Of a stretch of 53,363 bases of DNA, positions 45,302-53,363 are shown piece after piece. The notes under the pieces are model-generated. The model saw only the letters and a program-made list of their open reading frames with translations. It did not search any database and had not been told where the DNA came from. The first letter of the stretch is position 1. Every line of letters starts with the position of its first letter. The translations under genes and the position numbers were made by a program. Source of the DNA: Myxococcales bacterium (GTDB taxonomy: Bacteria > Myxococcota_A > UBA9042); the NCBI GenBank assembly GCA_947491025.1, contig CANLIC010000031.1, positions 1 through 53,363 on the forward strand, given 5' to 3'.

Positions 45302-46450
45302 ATGGATGTCCACACATCATTGGCAGGGGGCCCGGCGCAAGCTGCTCCTTGGCCGCGCCGCCGCGCCTGCAGCGGTCCTGTCCGCTTTCTTGGGCATGTC
45401 CCCGCGGCCGTGGTCGCGGTCGCCGCGTCCCTGGCGACCCTCGCCGCGCCGAACGCCGCCGACGCCGCGACCTCGATCACCGACACCGACCTCGGCTTCG
45501 CCATCCCCATCGGCGTGGCTGAAGCCGGCAAGGCACCGCCAACCATCAGCTTCTCGGCCTCGCTGCCGCTGCGTGGGGTGAGCCTCGACGTCAAGCGCAA
45601 CGACGGAAAGACTTTTCGCCTCGCCGTCGGCAACCTGCCCCCTGGTCGCGAGCGGCGGGTGGCTGTGAAGCAGGAAAAGGGCAACTTCGAGTACCGGGCG
45701 ACGGTGCGCGGTCAGGGGCCAGACGGACCGATCGAGCCCTTTGACCTCACGTTCGCGCTGACGGTCGGCGCCGTGCCGCGCATCGCCATTCGGGCCGACG
45801 ACGTCGACCTGGAGAATGGCCGCCTCGTCGTCCGCGTCACGGAGCCCAAGGGCCACATCGCCCTGGAAGTCTGGGACAAGCACGGCGAGGCCCTCGACGA
45901 TGTCGACGTACCCTTCGACACCCCGCCCGGCAGCCCGATCACCGTCGCCTGGAAGCAGCGACCGGGCCAGGTCGCCGGCCGGTTCTCGCTCAAGGCCTAT
46001 GACATCGCCGAGTTTTGGAGCGGGGTCGAGTCGGTCACCTTTGTCGACATCCCGCACGAGGATGTCGTGTTCGAGTCGGGCAAGTGGGACATCTTGCCTT
46101 CGGAAGAGGCCAAGCTGCTGGCGCCGCTGAAGCAGATCGCCGTCGAGCTCGGCAAGGTCGCGGGCGTGCTGCCGATCTCGCTCTACGTCGCCGGCTATAC
46201 CGACACCGTCGGCCAGCCGGCGGACAACGTCGAGCTGTCGCGCAAGCGGGCGGCAGCGATCGCCACCTGGTTCCGCAAGAAGGGGCTCAAGGTCCCGATT
46301 CTCCATCAAGGTTTCGGCGAGGCGGTGCTGGCGGTGCCGACGCCCGACGCCACGGATGAGGCGCGCAACCGCCGCGCCGTCTACGTCCTGACCTCGACCA
46401 CGCCGCCGGCGTCCGCCGGATTCCCCGGTGGCGGCTGGCGCCGGCTTTAG
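45302..46450 (+). CDS. Exported protein with OmpA-like peptidoglycan-binding domain
   Basis: 382 residues. AGGAGG lies 6 nt before ATG 45302. A signal segment ends near A-D-A|A-T-S (residue ~56; the Arg-rich front may be an extended n-region). A beta-rich middle follows, then an OmpA C-terminal domain (~255-370) with V-F-E-S-G-K, V-A-G-Y-T-D-T-V-G, N-V-E-L-S-R-K-R-A and a late R-N-R-R-A-V motif. Such domains hold the outer membrane to peptidoglycan through diaminopimelate. It ends in a Gly/Trp/Arg tail. It may form a unit with the DUF483-like gene 11 bp downstream. Confidence 0.9.
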   Translation: MDVHTSLAGGPAQAAPWPRRRACSGPVRFLGHVPAAVVAVAASLATLAAPNAADAATSITDTDLGFAIPIGVAEAGKAPPTISFSASLPLRGVSLDVKRNDGKTFRLAVGNLPPGRERRVAVKQEKGNFEYRATVRGQGPDGPIEPFDLTFALTVGAVPRIAIRADDVDLENGRLVVRVTEPKGHIALEVWDKHGEALDDVDVPFDTPPGSPITVAWKQRPGQVAGRFSLKAYDIAEFWSGVESVTFVDIPHEDVVFESGKWDILPSEEAKLLAPLKQIAVELGKVAGVLPISLYVAGYTDTVGQPADNVELSRKRAAAIATWFRKKGLKVPILHQGFGEAVLAVPTPDATDEARNRRAVYVLTSTTPPASAGFPGGGWRRL

Positions 46451-46461
46451 AGCAGCGGCCT

Positions 46462-47223
46462 TTGAATCCGCAGCCATCGATCGATGCGGCAGAAGTGCGC
46501 GGCTTGCGTCTCGGCCTCCGACGCGTCGGCCGCTTGCGCATCCCGCTGGCCTGGCAGCCGGCGTGGCGCAGCTTCGCCGAACGGGAAGGCCTCGCGCTGC
46601 GGATTTCGGAGGCCGATGTCAGCGACGGCGAGGGCGGCGTCGGCCTGCACGTCGCGCCACGGGCTGGGCTGCGGCTGGCGCTCGTCGCGCTTGCGGGACT
46701 TCAGGGCGAGGCCGCGATCGCCGCGGCGCTTGCGCTCGAGCTCGATGATTTGAGGCCGCGACGGGTCGACAGCCTCGACGCCGCCGCCCTCGATGGAATC
46801 GCTGAGCGCCACCGCCAGCTGGGCGCCCTGTACGGCTACCCGGCCTGCTGCGTCGAGGCCTTCATCGACGCTCACCGCGAGACGCTGACCTTCGTCGCGC
46901 CGCGCGTCGGCGACAACTACGTCGCCATCGCCCGCGCCGCTGCCCGCAGCTTGAGGTTCGACGCCCGGCTCGACACGCTCGATGGCTCCGCGCTACAGGC
47001 CCAAGCGTCGCCGCTGCGCCACCTGCCCTGCCGCTTCGACTGCGCCGCGTCCTTGGAACTCGCCTCTGCCCTTGGCGGTCCGCTGCCCGCGCCGCGTGCG
47101 GTGCTGGTCACACCCGATGGCGTGGTGAGGACCTTGTCGCCCACCGACGGCTTGGCCAGCGAGGCCTCGCCCACCGACGCAAGTTGGTGGGGGCGTGGCG
47201 CGCTGCGTCTGCAATTCCAGTGA
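46462..47223 (+). CDS. DUF483-like protein with YPxCC motif
   Basis: 253 residues, no leader, cytoplasmic. The signature L-Y-G-Y-P-A-C-C-V-E-A-F-I (~125-137) is that of the DUF483-type family, whose paired Cys are conserved but whose function is unknown; metal or nucleotide chemistry has been suggested only by analogy. The rest is Ala/Leu/Arg-rich. Starts are non-ATG: TTG 46462, or GTG 46495, neither with a clear ribosome site. It is 11 bp behind the OmpA-domain gene. Confidence 0.75.
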   Translation: MNPQPSIDAAEVRGLRLGLRRVGRLRIPLAWQPAWRSFAEREGLALRISEADVSDGEGGVGLHVAPRAGLRLALVALAGLQGEAAIAAALALELDDLRPRRVDSLDAAALDGIAERHRQLGALYGYPACCVEAFIDAHRETLTFVAPRVGDNYVAIARAAARSLRFDARLDTLDGSALQAQASPLRHLPCRFDCAASLELASALGGPLPAPRAVLVTPDGVVRTLSPTDGLASEASPTDASWWGRGALRLQFQ

Positions 47224-47321
47224 CCTTGCGGTGGCCGGCGCCAGCGTGACGCCCGCGCCCTGCTAGGGTAGGCTCCGCCGCTCATGGCCAGGCGTCGCGC
47301 GCCGTTGCCCGGAGCTCCCGC

Positions 47322-49301
47322 ATGAAGCTACAACCCGTCAGCCCCGAACTTGCGCCCAAAGTCGTCCGCGCCATCGGCCAGACGCCGCTGTTCCGTGGGC
47401 TCGACGAGCGCACGCTCTCGGCGGTCGCCCAGGCCGCCTCGCTGATTCACGCCACGGCGGGCGAGGTCATCGTCCGCCAGGGCGACGCACCTGACGCGAT
47501 GGGCATCGTGCTCAACGGCTCGGCGCGTCTGGCGATGAAGCTGCCCGGCATCGAGCACGCGGTAGAGGTCGGCCGTGTCGAGGCGATGGGGGTCTGGGGC
47601 GACGTCGAGCTGCTGCTGTCTCGGCCGCTGCGGATGACGGTGGTGGCTTCGTCGCCGATGCTGGCCCTGCACCTGTCGCTCGACACCGTTCATCAGCTCT
47701 TCGAGCGCATCCCCGCGTTTGGCCTGATGATGGCGCGCACGCTCTCGGAGCGCCTGCTGGCCGCCGAACCTGCGGTGCCGCTGCTCGAGTGGGACCTACG
47801 GGCTCGGACCCCAACGCCGGCAGTGCTCGACCTGTTGCCCGCAGCCCAAATCACCCGCCAGCGCGTGGTGCCACTGGCGACCTCCGGCACGCGGCTCGAC
47901 ATCGGCGTGGTCGATCCCTTGACCAACCACGTCATCGAGCTCGTGCGCAAGCAGTGCCCGGGCATGGAGATCCATCCCTGGAAGGTGGCCGTCGCCGACT
48001 TCGACGCGCTGATGCGCGCCCGCGGCACCAAAGCCGACGACGACGGCGACGCGATGAGCTCTGGCGGCGGAGCGCCCTCGATGGTGCCGACGCGCGCCAC
48101 AGCTGGCGCCGCGATGCCGACGCCGACCGCCGGCGGCGGTGTGGGCAGCGTCGATGCAGGCAAGGGCATGGGCGGCACGCACGGCGGTGTCATCGTGCGC
48201 CGCTTCGGCCCGCGCGCCCAGCAGAACCCCAAGCTCGACGCGCTGTTAAAGCGCATGGTCGCCGAGGGCGCCAGCGACCTCCACCTCTCGGCCGGCCACA
48301 AGCCGCGCTGGCGCATCGACGGCGAAATGCACGAGATCGGCGAGGCCAAGGTGCTCGGCGAAGAGACGGTGATGGAGCTGTTCGAGTCGATCATGGCCGA
48401 CCGCAGTCTGGTCGATTTCCAGACCAACGACGCGGACTTCGCCTACGCGGTGCCTGGCGTCGCTCGATTCCGCGTCAACCTGTTCCGCGACCGCTTGGGC
48501 GTCTGCACCGTACTTCGGCAGATCCCCGACAAGATCCTGACCTTCGAGCAACTCGGCCTACCCGACGCCGTCCGCAAGATGTGCGACCACCCGAAGGGCC
48601 TAGTCCTCGTCACCGGTCCCACCGGCTCGGGCAAGTCGACGACGCTGGCGGCGATGATCGACCACATCAACCGCACCCGGCGGACCCACATCATCACCCT
48701 CGAAGACCCGGTCGAGTTTGTCCACAAGTCGCAGAAAGCGCTGGTCAATCAGAGAGAGGTCGGCGAGCATACCGCCAGCTTCAAGCGTGCGCTCAAGGCG
48801 GCCCTGCGCGAGGACCCGGACATCGTGCTGGTCGGCGAAATGCGCGACCTCGAGACCGTCGCCCTGGCGCTCGAGACCGCCAACACCGGCCACTTGGTCT
48901 TCGGCACGCTGCATACCTCGACCGCCATCTCGACGGTCGACCGCATCATCGACCTCTTCCCGTCGGAGATGCAGAGCCAGGTGCGCGCCACGGTCGCCGA
49001 AGTCATGAAGGGCGTCATCGCACAGACGCTCTGCCGCAAGAAGGGCGGTGGCCGCGTCGCAGCCCTCGAGATCCTGGTCGGCAGCGCCGCGATCAGCAAC
49101 CTGATTCGCGAAGGCAAGAACCATCAGATCGCGAACATCATGATCACAGCGAAGAAGCAGGGCAACCAGCTCCTGAACGAGGAGCTCGAGAAGCTGGTCA
49201 TCGCCGACAAGGTCGAGTTCGAGGAGGCGCTGGCCAAGGCCCTCGACAAGCCCGACCTCTGCAAGCGCTTCGGCCGCGAGTACTTCGAGGCCGCCCATTG
49301 A
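47322..49301 (+). CDS. PilT-type ATPase fused to cNMP-binding-like and GspE-N-like domains
   Basis: 659 residues, cytoplasmic. Residues ~22-148 look like a cyclic-nucleotide-binding domain (P-L-F-x-x-L, G-D/E-V-I-V-R-Q-G-D-A, G-x-A-R-L; the phosphate cassette is degenerate: G93-D94-V-E with Arg104). Residues ~165-235 match the GspE/PilB N-terminal domain, then a Gly-rich linker. From ~300 is a full PilT retraction-motor core: Walker A G-P-T-G-S-G-K-S (Lys438), Asp box, Walker B D-I-V-L-V-G-E-M-R-D (Glu506) and His box G-T-L-H-T. It should hydrolyse ATP to retract type IV pili or drive gliding. GGAG is 8 nt before ATG 47322. No other pil genes are nearby. Confidence 0.93.
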   Translation: MKLQPVSPELAPKVVRAIGQTPLFRGLDERTLSAVAQAASLIHATAGEVIVRQGDAPDAMGIVLNGSARLAMKLPGIEHAVEVGRVEAMGVWGDVELLLSRPLRMTVVASSPMLALHLSLDTVHQLFERIPAFGLMMARTLSERLLAAEPAVPLLEWDLRARTPTPAVLDLLPAAQITRQRVVPLATSGTRLDIGVVDPLTNHVIELVRKQCPGMEIHPWKVAVADFDALMRARGTKADDDGDAMSSGGGAPSMVPTRATAGAAMPTPTAGGGVGSVDAGKGMGGTHGGVIVRRFGPRAQQNPKLDALLKRMVAEGASDLHLSAGHKPRWRIDGEMHEIGEAKVLGEETVMELFESIMADRSLVDFQTNDADFAYAVPGVARFRVNLFRDRLGVCTVLRQIPDKILTFEQLGLPDAVRKMCDHPKGLVLVTGPTGSGKSTTLAAMIDHINRTRRTHIITLEDPVEFVHKSQKALVNQREVGEHTASFKRALKAALREDPDIVLVGEMRDLETVALALETANTGHLVFGTLHTSTAISTVDRIIDLFPSEMQSQVRATVAEVMKGVIAQTLCRKKGGGRVAALEILVGSAAISNLIREGKNHQIANIMITAKKQGNQLLNEELEKLVIADKVEFEEALAKALDKPDLCKRFGREYFEAAH

Positions 49302-49334
49302 TGCGCACCGCGACGGCGGCGTGCCAGTGGCGCG

Positions 49335-49712
49335 CTAGCCGATGAGCGCGCGGTAGGCGTCGGCGTCCAGCAGGCCGGCGACCGCGTTGGCATCGTCAGG
49401 AGCGAGCGTGATCATCCAGCCGGCGCCGTAGGGGTCGTCGTTGACCTGCTCGGGCGCGGACTCGAGCGCCGCGTTGACTGCCACGACCTTGCCGGAGAGC
49501 GGCGCGTAGAGGTCCGAGACCGACTTCGTCGACTCGACCTGGCCAAACGCTCCGCCGGCGGCAATGCGGTCGCCGACCTTGGGCAGCTCAACGAAGACCA
49601 CGGCGCCGAGCTGCTCGGCGGCGAACGCGGTGATGCCGACCTGGACGCCCTCGGCGGTCTGGCGGGCCCACTCATGGTCGCTGGTGTAGTGCAGTTCGCT
49701 TGGGATGTTCAT
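49335..49712 (-). CDS. gcvH: Glycine cleavage system H protein
   Basis: 125 residues, the standard length. It carries the aminomethyl group on lipoyl-lysine between P, T and L proteins. The lipoylation site is intact: V-E-S-T-K-S-V-S-D-L-Y-A-P (Lys63). GAGGAGG lies 7 nt before ATG 49712. It follows gcvT by 83 bp in a folD-gcvT-gcvH unit and is convergent with the PilT-type gene. No gcvP is in the window. Confidence 0.97.
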   Translation of the reverse strand: MNIPSELHYTSDHEWARQTAEGVQVGITAFAAEQLGAVVFVELPKVGDRIAAGGAFGQVESTKSVSDLYAPLSGKVVAVNAALESAPEQVNDDPYGAGWMITLAPDDANAVAGLLDADAYRALIG

Positions 49713-49795
49713 GTCTTCCTCCTCGGGTACGTCGGGGCGCCGGGCGCCTTGGGCCGGCAGGCGTGTGGGAGTGGCAGGCCGCTGCGAGACGTCTT

Positions 49796-50908
49796 TCAGC
49801 CGCGGCTATAGAAGGGGAGCTTGACGACGACGGCGCGGCGGGTGCGGCCGCGGAGGTCGACATCGACCTCGGTACCGAGCTTGGCCAACGCCGCGGGCAG
49901 CAGCGCCATCGCAATCGGCAGGCCGAGCGTCGGCGAGTGGGTGCCGCTGGTGACGTGGCCGACGACCTCGCCGCCGTGCAGGACGGGGTAGTCGGCGCGG
50001 GCGATGCCGCGGTCCTGCATCTGCAGGCCACACAGGCGTCGCGTCGGCCCCGCCGCCTTGCGGGCGACCAGCGCCTCGCTGCCGACGAAGCTGCGGCCTT
50101 CGAGCTTGACCGCCCAGCCGACGCGCGCTTCGAAGGGGTCGATGTCGTCGCGCAGCTCGTGTCCGTAGAGGGCGTAGGACGCCTCCAAGCGCAGCGTGTC
50201 GCGGGCACCGAGGCCGACAGCGGCGACACCGAGCGGTGCGCCCGCCTCCAGCAGCGCCTGCCACAGTGCCGGCGCGGCCGACGGTGGACAGTAGAGCTCG
50301 TAGCCGGCCTCCCCGGTGTAGCCGGTGGTGGCGACCAACACGTCGTGGCCAGCAAAGCCGTGCAGCGAGATGCGGTTACGGGGTGCCTCCAGCGCCGCGC
50401 CCGGCGCGACCAGGGCCAGCAGCGCTTTGGCCTGCGGGCCCTGGACGGCTACCTGCGCGAAGTCGGCAGAGCGGTTGACGATGCGCTCCGGCTGGCGGGC
50501 GTGGGCGCGCAGGTGCTCGAAGTCCTTCTGGATGTTGGAGGCGTTGACGACGATGAGCACCCGCTCGGCACTCAGCCGATAGACAAAGAGGTCGTCGACG
50601 ACGCCGCCGTGCGGATGGCAGAGCAGGGCGTAGCAGGCCTCGCCATCGCCGAGCGCGCGCACATCGTTGCTGACGAGGCCGTCAACCTCTGCGATGGCGT
50701 CGGGCCCTTCGACCACGATCTCACCCATGTGGCTGACGTCGAACAGGCCCACCGCCGTCCGCGTCGCCCGGTGCTCGGCCTCGAGCCCACCGCCCTCGCG
50801 CTTGTACTGCACCGGCATTTCAAAGCCGGCGAAGGGCACCATCTGGCCGCCGAGCGCGACGTGGGCGTCGTAGAGAGGTGTGCGCTGCAGCGGGGTGGCG
50901 TCGCTCAT
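49796..50908 (-). CDS. gcvT: Aminomethyltransferase (glycine cleavage T protein)
   Basis: 370 residues. It transfers the methylene group from H-protein-bound aminomethyl to tetrahydrofolate, releasing ammonia. The family's G-G-V-V-D-D-L-x-V-Y (catalytic Asp105), F-D-V-S-H-M-G, T-T-G-Y-T-G-E-x-G-Y-E-L and R-D-T-L-R-L-E-A segments are all present. GAGGAG lies 6 nt before ATG 50908. It sits 33 bp behind folD and 83 bp ahead of gcvH on the same strand. Confidence 0.97.
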   Translation of the reverse strand: MSDATPLQRTPLYDAHVALGGQMVPFAGFEMPVQYKREGGGLEAEHRATRTAVGLFDVSHMGEIVVEGPDAIAEVDGLVSNDVRALGDGEACYALLCHPHGGVVDDLFVYRLSAERVLIVVNASNIQKDFEHLRAHARQPERIVNRSADFAQVAVQGPQAKALLALVAPGAALEAPRNRISLHGFAGHDVLVATTGYTGEAGYELYCPPSAAPALWQALLEAGAPLGVAAVGLGARDTLRLEASYALYGHELRDDIDPFEARVGWAVKLEGRSFVGSEALVARKAAGPTRRLCGLQMQDRGIARADYPVLHGGEVVGHVTSGTHSPTLGLPIAMALLPAALAKLGTEVDVDLRGRTRRAVVVKLPFYSRG

Positions 50909-50941
50909 CGGGGCTCCTCAGTTGGGGGGCGTCTATCGGGC

Positions 50942-51829
50942 CTAGGCGCGGCGAGCCTTGCAGGCCGCCCCAGTGTTGGCCATCAGCTGGGCGATGGTCA
51001 GCGGACCGACGCCGCCGGGCACGGGCGTGATGGCATCTGCAATGCCGAGCGCGCCCTCGGTGTCGACGTCGCCGCAGAGGCTGCCGTCCTCGAGCCGATG
51101 GATGCCGACGTCGACGACCACCGCCCCGTTGCGCAACCAGCTGCCCTGAATCAAGCGCGGAGCCCCTGCGGCAGCGATGACGATGTCGGCCTCGGCGACG
51201 CGCGCGGCGAGATCGACCGTGCGGCTGTGGGCGATGGTGACGGTGCAGTCAGCCGCCAGCAGCAGCAGCGCGACGGGCTTGCCGACGATGCGCGAGCGGC
51301 CGATGACCAACGCGCGCTTGCCGGCGAGGCGCTCGTTGCGGGCCTCGGCCCAATGCTCGAGGATCCGCATCACGCCAGCCGGCGTGCAAGGCCGCAGACC
51401 CGCGGCCCCGGCGGTGAGGGCGCCGAGGCTGTGCAGGCCAAAGCCATCGACGTCCTTGCTCGAGGGCACCTGCGCCAAGACGCCCTCGACGTCGAGGTGC
51501 TTCGGCAACGGCAGCTGGATCAAGATGCCGTCGATGGCGTCGTCGCCCGCCAAGGCCGCCACCAACGACTCCACCGCGCCTTGCGTATCGGCGGCCGGCA
51601 GGTGGTGCTCGAGGGCGACGATGCCGAGGGCGGCTGCGGCCTTGAGCTTGGCCTTGACGTAGATCTGCGACGCCGGGTCGTCGCCGACCCGCACCACAGC
51701 CAGGCCGGGGACGATGCCGCGCTTGCGTAGCGCCGAGACCGCATCAGCCGTCTGCTGGCGCAGCGGGGCGGCGATCTCCTTGCCGTCCAGGCGCAGTGTC
51801 GTGTGGGGCGTGGTTGCCCGTTCAGCCAT
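50942..51829 (-). CDS. folD: Methylenetetrahydrofolate dehydrogenase/cyclohydrolase
   Basis: 295 residues. It interconverts methylene-, methenyl- and formyl-tetrahydrofolate with NADP. Intact motifs: S-Q-I-Y-V-K-A-K (catalytic Lys61, Tyr57), I-L-I-Q-L-P-L-P, V-I-G-R-S-R-I-V-G-K-P and P-V-P-G-G-V-G-P. GGAGG lies 7 nt before ATG 51829. It heads a folD-gcvT-gcvH unit, so glycine-derived one-carbon units can be used at once. I see no glycine or THF riboswitch upstream. Confidence 0.97.
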   Translation of the reverse strand: MAERATTPHTTLRLDGKEIAAPLRQQTADAVSALRKRGIVPGLAVVRVGDDPASQIYVKAKLKAAAALGIVALEHHLPAADTQGAVESLVAALAGDDAIDGILIQLPLPKHLDVEGVLAQVPSSKDVDGFGLHSLGALTAGAAGLRPCTPAGVMRILEHWAEARNERLAGKRALVIGRSRIVGKPVALLLLAADCTVTIAHSRTVDLAARVAEADIVIAAAGAPRLIQGSWLRNGAVVVDVGIHRLEDGSLCGDVDTEGALGIADAITPVPGGVGPLTIAQLMANTGAACKARRA

Positions 51830-52108
51830 GGCTTCCCTCCGCTGCTGGACCGCGGCGCCGCGGTCTGGCGGGTGCACGATGCGCCAGGGCTGGGGCTGGA
51901 TCAAGGGCTTGGGGCCCCGGCTTGCGGCAGGGCGTTGTTGGCCCCGTCCAGCGCGTGGTGCCCGGCGATGGGCCAGAAGAGGGAGTTGCTGCGCCGATTT
52001 GGGTCACGTGGCCCTGCGCCTTGCCGGGCGTGACCACAACGCCTTGATAGCCTCCCCCTGGATCCTCCGCTCACCGGCACTCCATCAGCGGCGGGCGCCG
52101 CGGTGACT

Positions 52109-52864
52109 TCACGGCCCAGCTGTGAAGACAAAGGGCCACTGAATCACGCAAACTCCTGCCGTTGGCGGCTCAAAATCGATGTCAGCGATGACGTCTTCCA
52201 CACACTGCCGCATCGCGTCATCGCGCACGGTATCTCGGACGGTGTCGAGCCACCAAACCCAGCCGTTGCTGCCGATGGTCCATTGGACCATGAGCGAGCC
52301 GGTCGCCGACTCCTTCCGAGCCAGCAGGTGCTGATAGCAGTTGCGCAGGTTCGTCGCCTGAGCCTTCACCCTTTGGGAGATGTCAGCCTTGTTGCAGCCG
52401 CCTTCTTCCTGCTCCTTGCGGGTTGTTGGAGCGACCTTTGCCGACCAGTCATGGATGAAGACCTTACCGATCGCGTTCGTGTAGGTCCACTTCCCCACCT
52501 GGTTGCCGCGCTCGAACGCGCCCCGCGCTCGCACGGAACCGCTGCGGTCGATGCGCTGCCATTCGCCGCTTCGGGCGCCCCTGCTGTAGGTCCCAGCGCG
52601 ACGCACGGCTCCCGTTGTGTGTACCTCGAGGTACGGGCCGTGACGCAGGCCTTCGTAGCCGTCGACCGCATCTTCGCGACATGAGGCCAAGAGCGGGGCA
52701 CTCTGCAAGGTGGTGTGTGGAGGGCAGGCGACCTGCAATCCGGTTGCGCCGCAACCTTGTAGCGCCCAGACGATGGCCAAGAGCGTCCCGGCGCGGAGGG
52801 GGGAGGCGACAGGCCACCCACAGGGTACCCAAAGGTGCTGGGGCCTCGGATGCATCGGTCGCAT
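52109..52864 (-). CDS. Lipoprotein with MORN-like repeats and AgmX/PglI C-terminal domain
   Basis: 251 residues from ATG 52864. Leader with lipobox L-Q-G-C (Cys38). Residues ~75-135 have MORN-like repeats (G-T-Y-S-R-G-A-R-S-G-E-W, G-A-F-E-R-G-N-Q-V-G-K-W). The C-terminal ~90 residues match the AgmX/PglI-type domain of myxobacteria: C-Y-Q-H, G-S-L-M-V-Q-W-T-I, C-V-E-D-V-I-A-D-I-D-F and a final W-P-F-V-F. Such domains are linked to TonB-like or gliding-motility complexes. An AAGGAG ribosome site fits ATG 53020 in the same frame, but that start would bury the lipobox at residue 90; the true start is therefore uncertain. Confidence 0.75.
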   Translation of the reverse strand: MRPMHPRPQHLWVPCGWPVASPLRAGTLLAIVWALQGCGATGLQVACPPHTTLQSAPLLASCREDAVDGYEGLRHGPYLEVHTTGAVRRAGTYSRGARSGEWQRIDRSGSVRARGAFERGNQVGKWTYTNAIGKVFIHDWSAKVAPTTRKEQEEGGCNKADISQRVKAQATNLRNCYQHLLARKESATGSLMVQWTIGSNGWVWWLDTVRDTVRDDAMRQCVEDVIADIDFEPPTAGVCVIQWPFVFTAGP

Positions 52865-53363
52865 GGTGCTGTTCGGCCTGCATTTCGAGCTAGGCGCCAA
52901 GCCAAGAACCACCGTTGATGTGGGCTCGGCCGCTGCTGCCAGCGTGGAGACCCCTCTTGGCGCGGTCGCCACGATTCCGCATCGGAGCCCTGTCGTTGGC
53001 CGCCACGGGTCTGTCGCCATCGAAGTCTCCTTGCGGGACTCGGGCATTCGAGCGATGTGCGGGCATCTCGCTGACGGGTGCAGTCAACGACAGTTCGACC
53101 GGATGGGGCCCGTTGCCAGAGTCCAACCGCGCAGCAGCTAGTGGCTCATCAAGCAAGTCTTGACGGGTAGGCATTGGCCATCTTCGCCCGCGGTACGCAT
53201 TCACCCGACGCGTGCGAAGCGAATTTACCCGGGACTGCATGGTTCGGCAATGGCTTTCCTAGCCACGACTCGGGCTTCATTGCTAAAGGTGGCGCTCGCC
53301 ATGGTGCACGTCCGGCCCTTTGTAGCCCGGGCAGTCTTCCCTCCCTCGGCCGCATGGCCGCGA
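52865..53363. other. Right-end intergenic region
   Basis: About 500 bp with no gene I can support; possibly the 5' part of the AgmX-type gene up to 53020 and its promoter. The end (53160-53363) is poorer in G/C than the genes. I see no terminator, repeat or tRNA here. A gene could begin just beyond the edge. Confidence 0.4.

Noticed and set aside
51830..52108. Glycine or THF riboswitch upstream of folD-gcvT-gcvH
   Set aside because: None of the conserved aptamer core segments I know for these classes is visible in the 279-bp upstream region.

Overview
This window is chromosomal DNA of a GC-rich Gram-negative bacterium, most likely a member of the Myxococcota or a close relative. The reasons are the very high density of lipoproteins with long Asp/Ala/Thr linkers, Cys-rich 'D-G-x-x-C-T' repeat proteins, DUF4215-like and LamG modules, an AgmX/PglI-type C-terminal domain, and strong G/C bias at third codon positions. 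I see no insertion sequence, prophage, CRISPR array, tRNA or rRNA. The left end cuts a gene; the last ~500 bp hold no gene I can name.

Region by region. 1-26615 is mostly cell-envelope and secreted functions: a truncated Cys-rich lipoprotein, a beta-propeller-like lipoprotein, an M13 metallopeptidase, a GNAT acetyltransferase, an esterase lipoprotein, a P460-like haem lipoprotein, a ceramidase-like lipoprotein translationally coupled to an outer-membrane barrel, a large alpha/beta-hydrolase lipoprotein, a GH13 amylase-family lipoprotein, a small Cys-rich lipoprotein, an FG-GAP/ASPIC-UnbV lipoprotein, two further barrel-like proteins, and an acyl-CoA dehydrogenase. 26616-27620 has no conventional gene but holds a textbook sigma-54 promoter, two related upstream dyads, a structured ~255-nt segment and a strong intrinsic terminator: a candidate regulated small RNA (or small-protein) gene. 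27621-40798 is a run of minus-strand genes: a 1661-residue Cys-rich/LamG lipoprotein, a PP2C phosphatase, dapA, and a pair of M16 peptidase homologues, one active and one inactive. 41084-42886 is aspS. 43514-44957 holds nine copies of an octamer repeat inside a short leader frame overlapping (ATGA) an unknown gene, followed by another lipoprotein. 45302-53363 holds an OmpA-domain protein, a DUF483-like protein, a PilT-type ATPase fused to a cyclic-nucleotide-binding-like domain, the one-carbon cluster folD-gcvT-gcvH, and an AgmX-type lipoprotein.

How the genes work together. Housekeeping functions (aspS, dapA, folD-gcvT-gcvH) are interspersed with envelope genes. About 14 predicted lipoproteins share one plan: signal peptide with lipobox, acidic low-complexity tether (in many), then a hydrolytic, redox or adhesive domain. 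This suggests a surface-displayed set for contact with, or breakdown of, external substrates. The observations most worth following are the sigma-54 intergenic RNA locus and the octamer-repeat leader locus.
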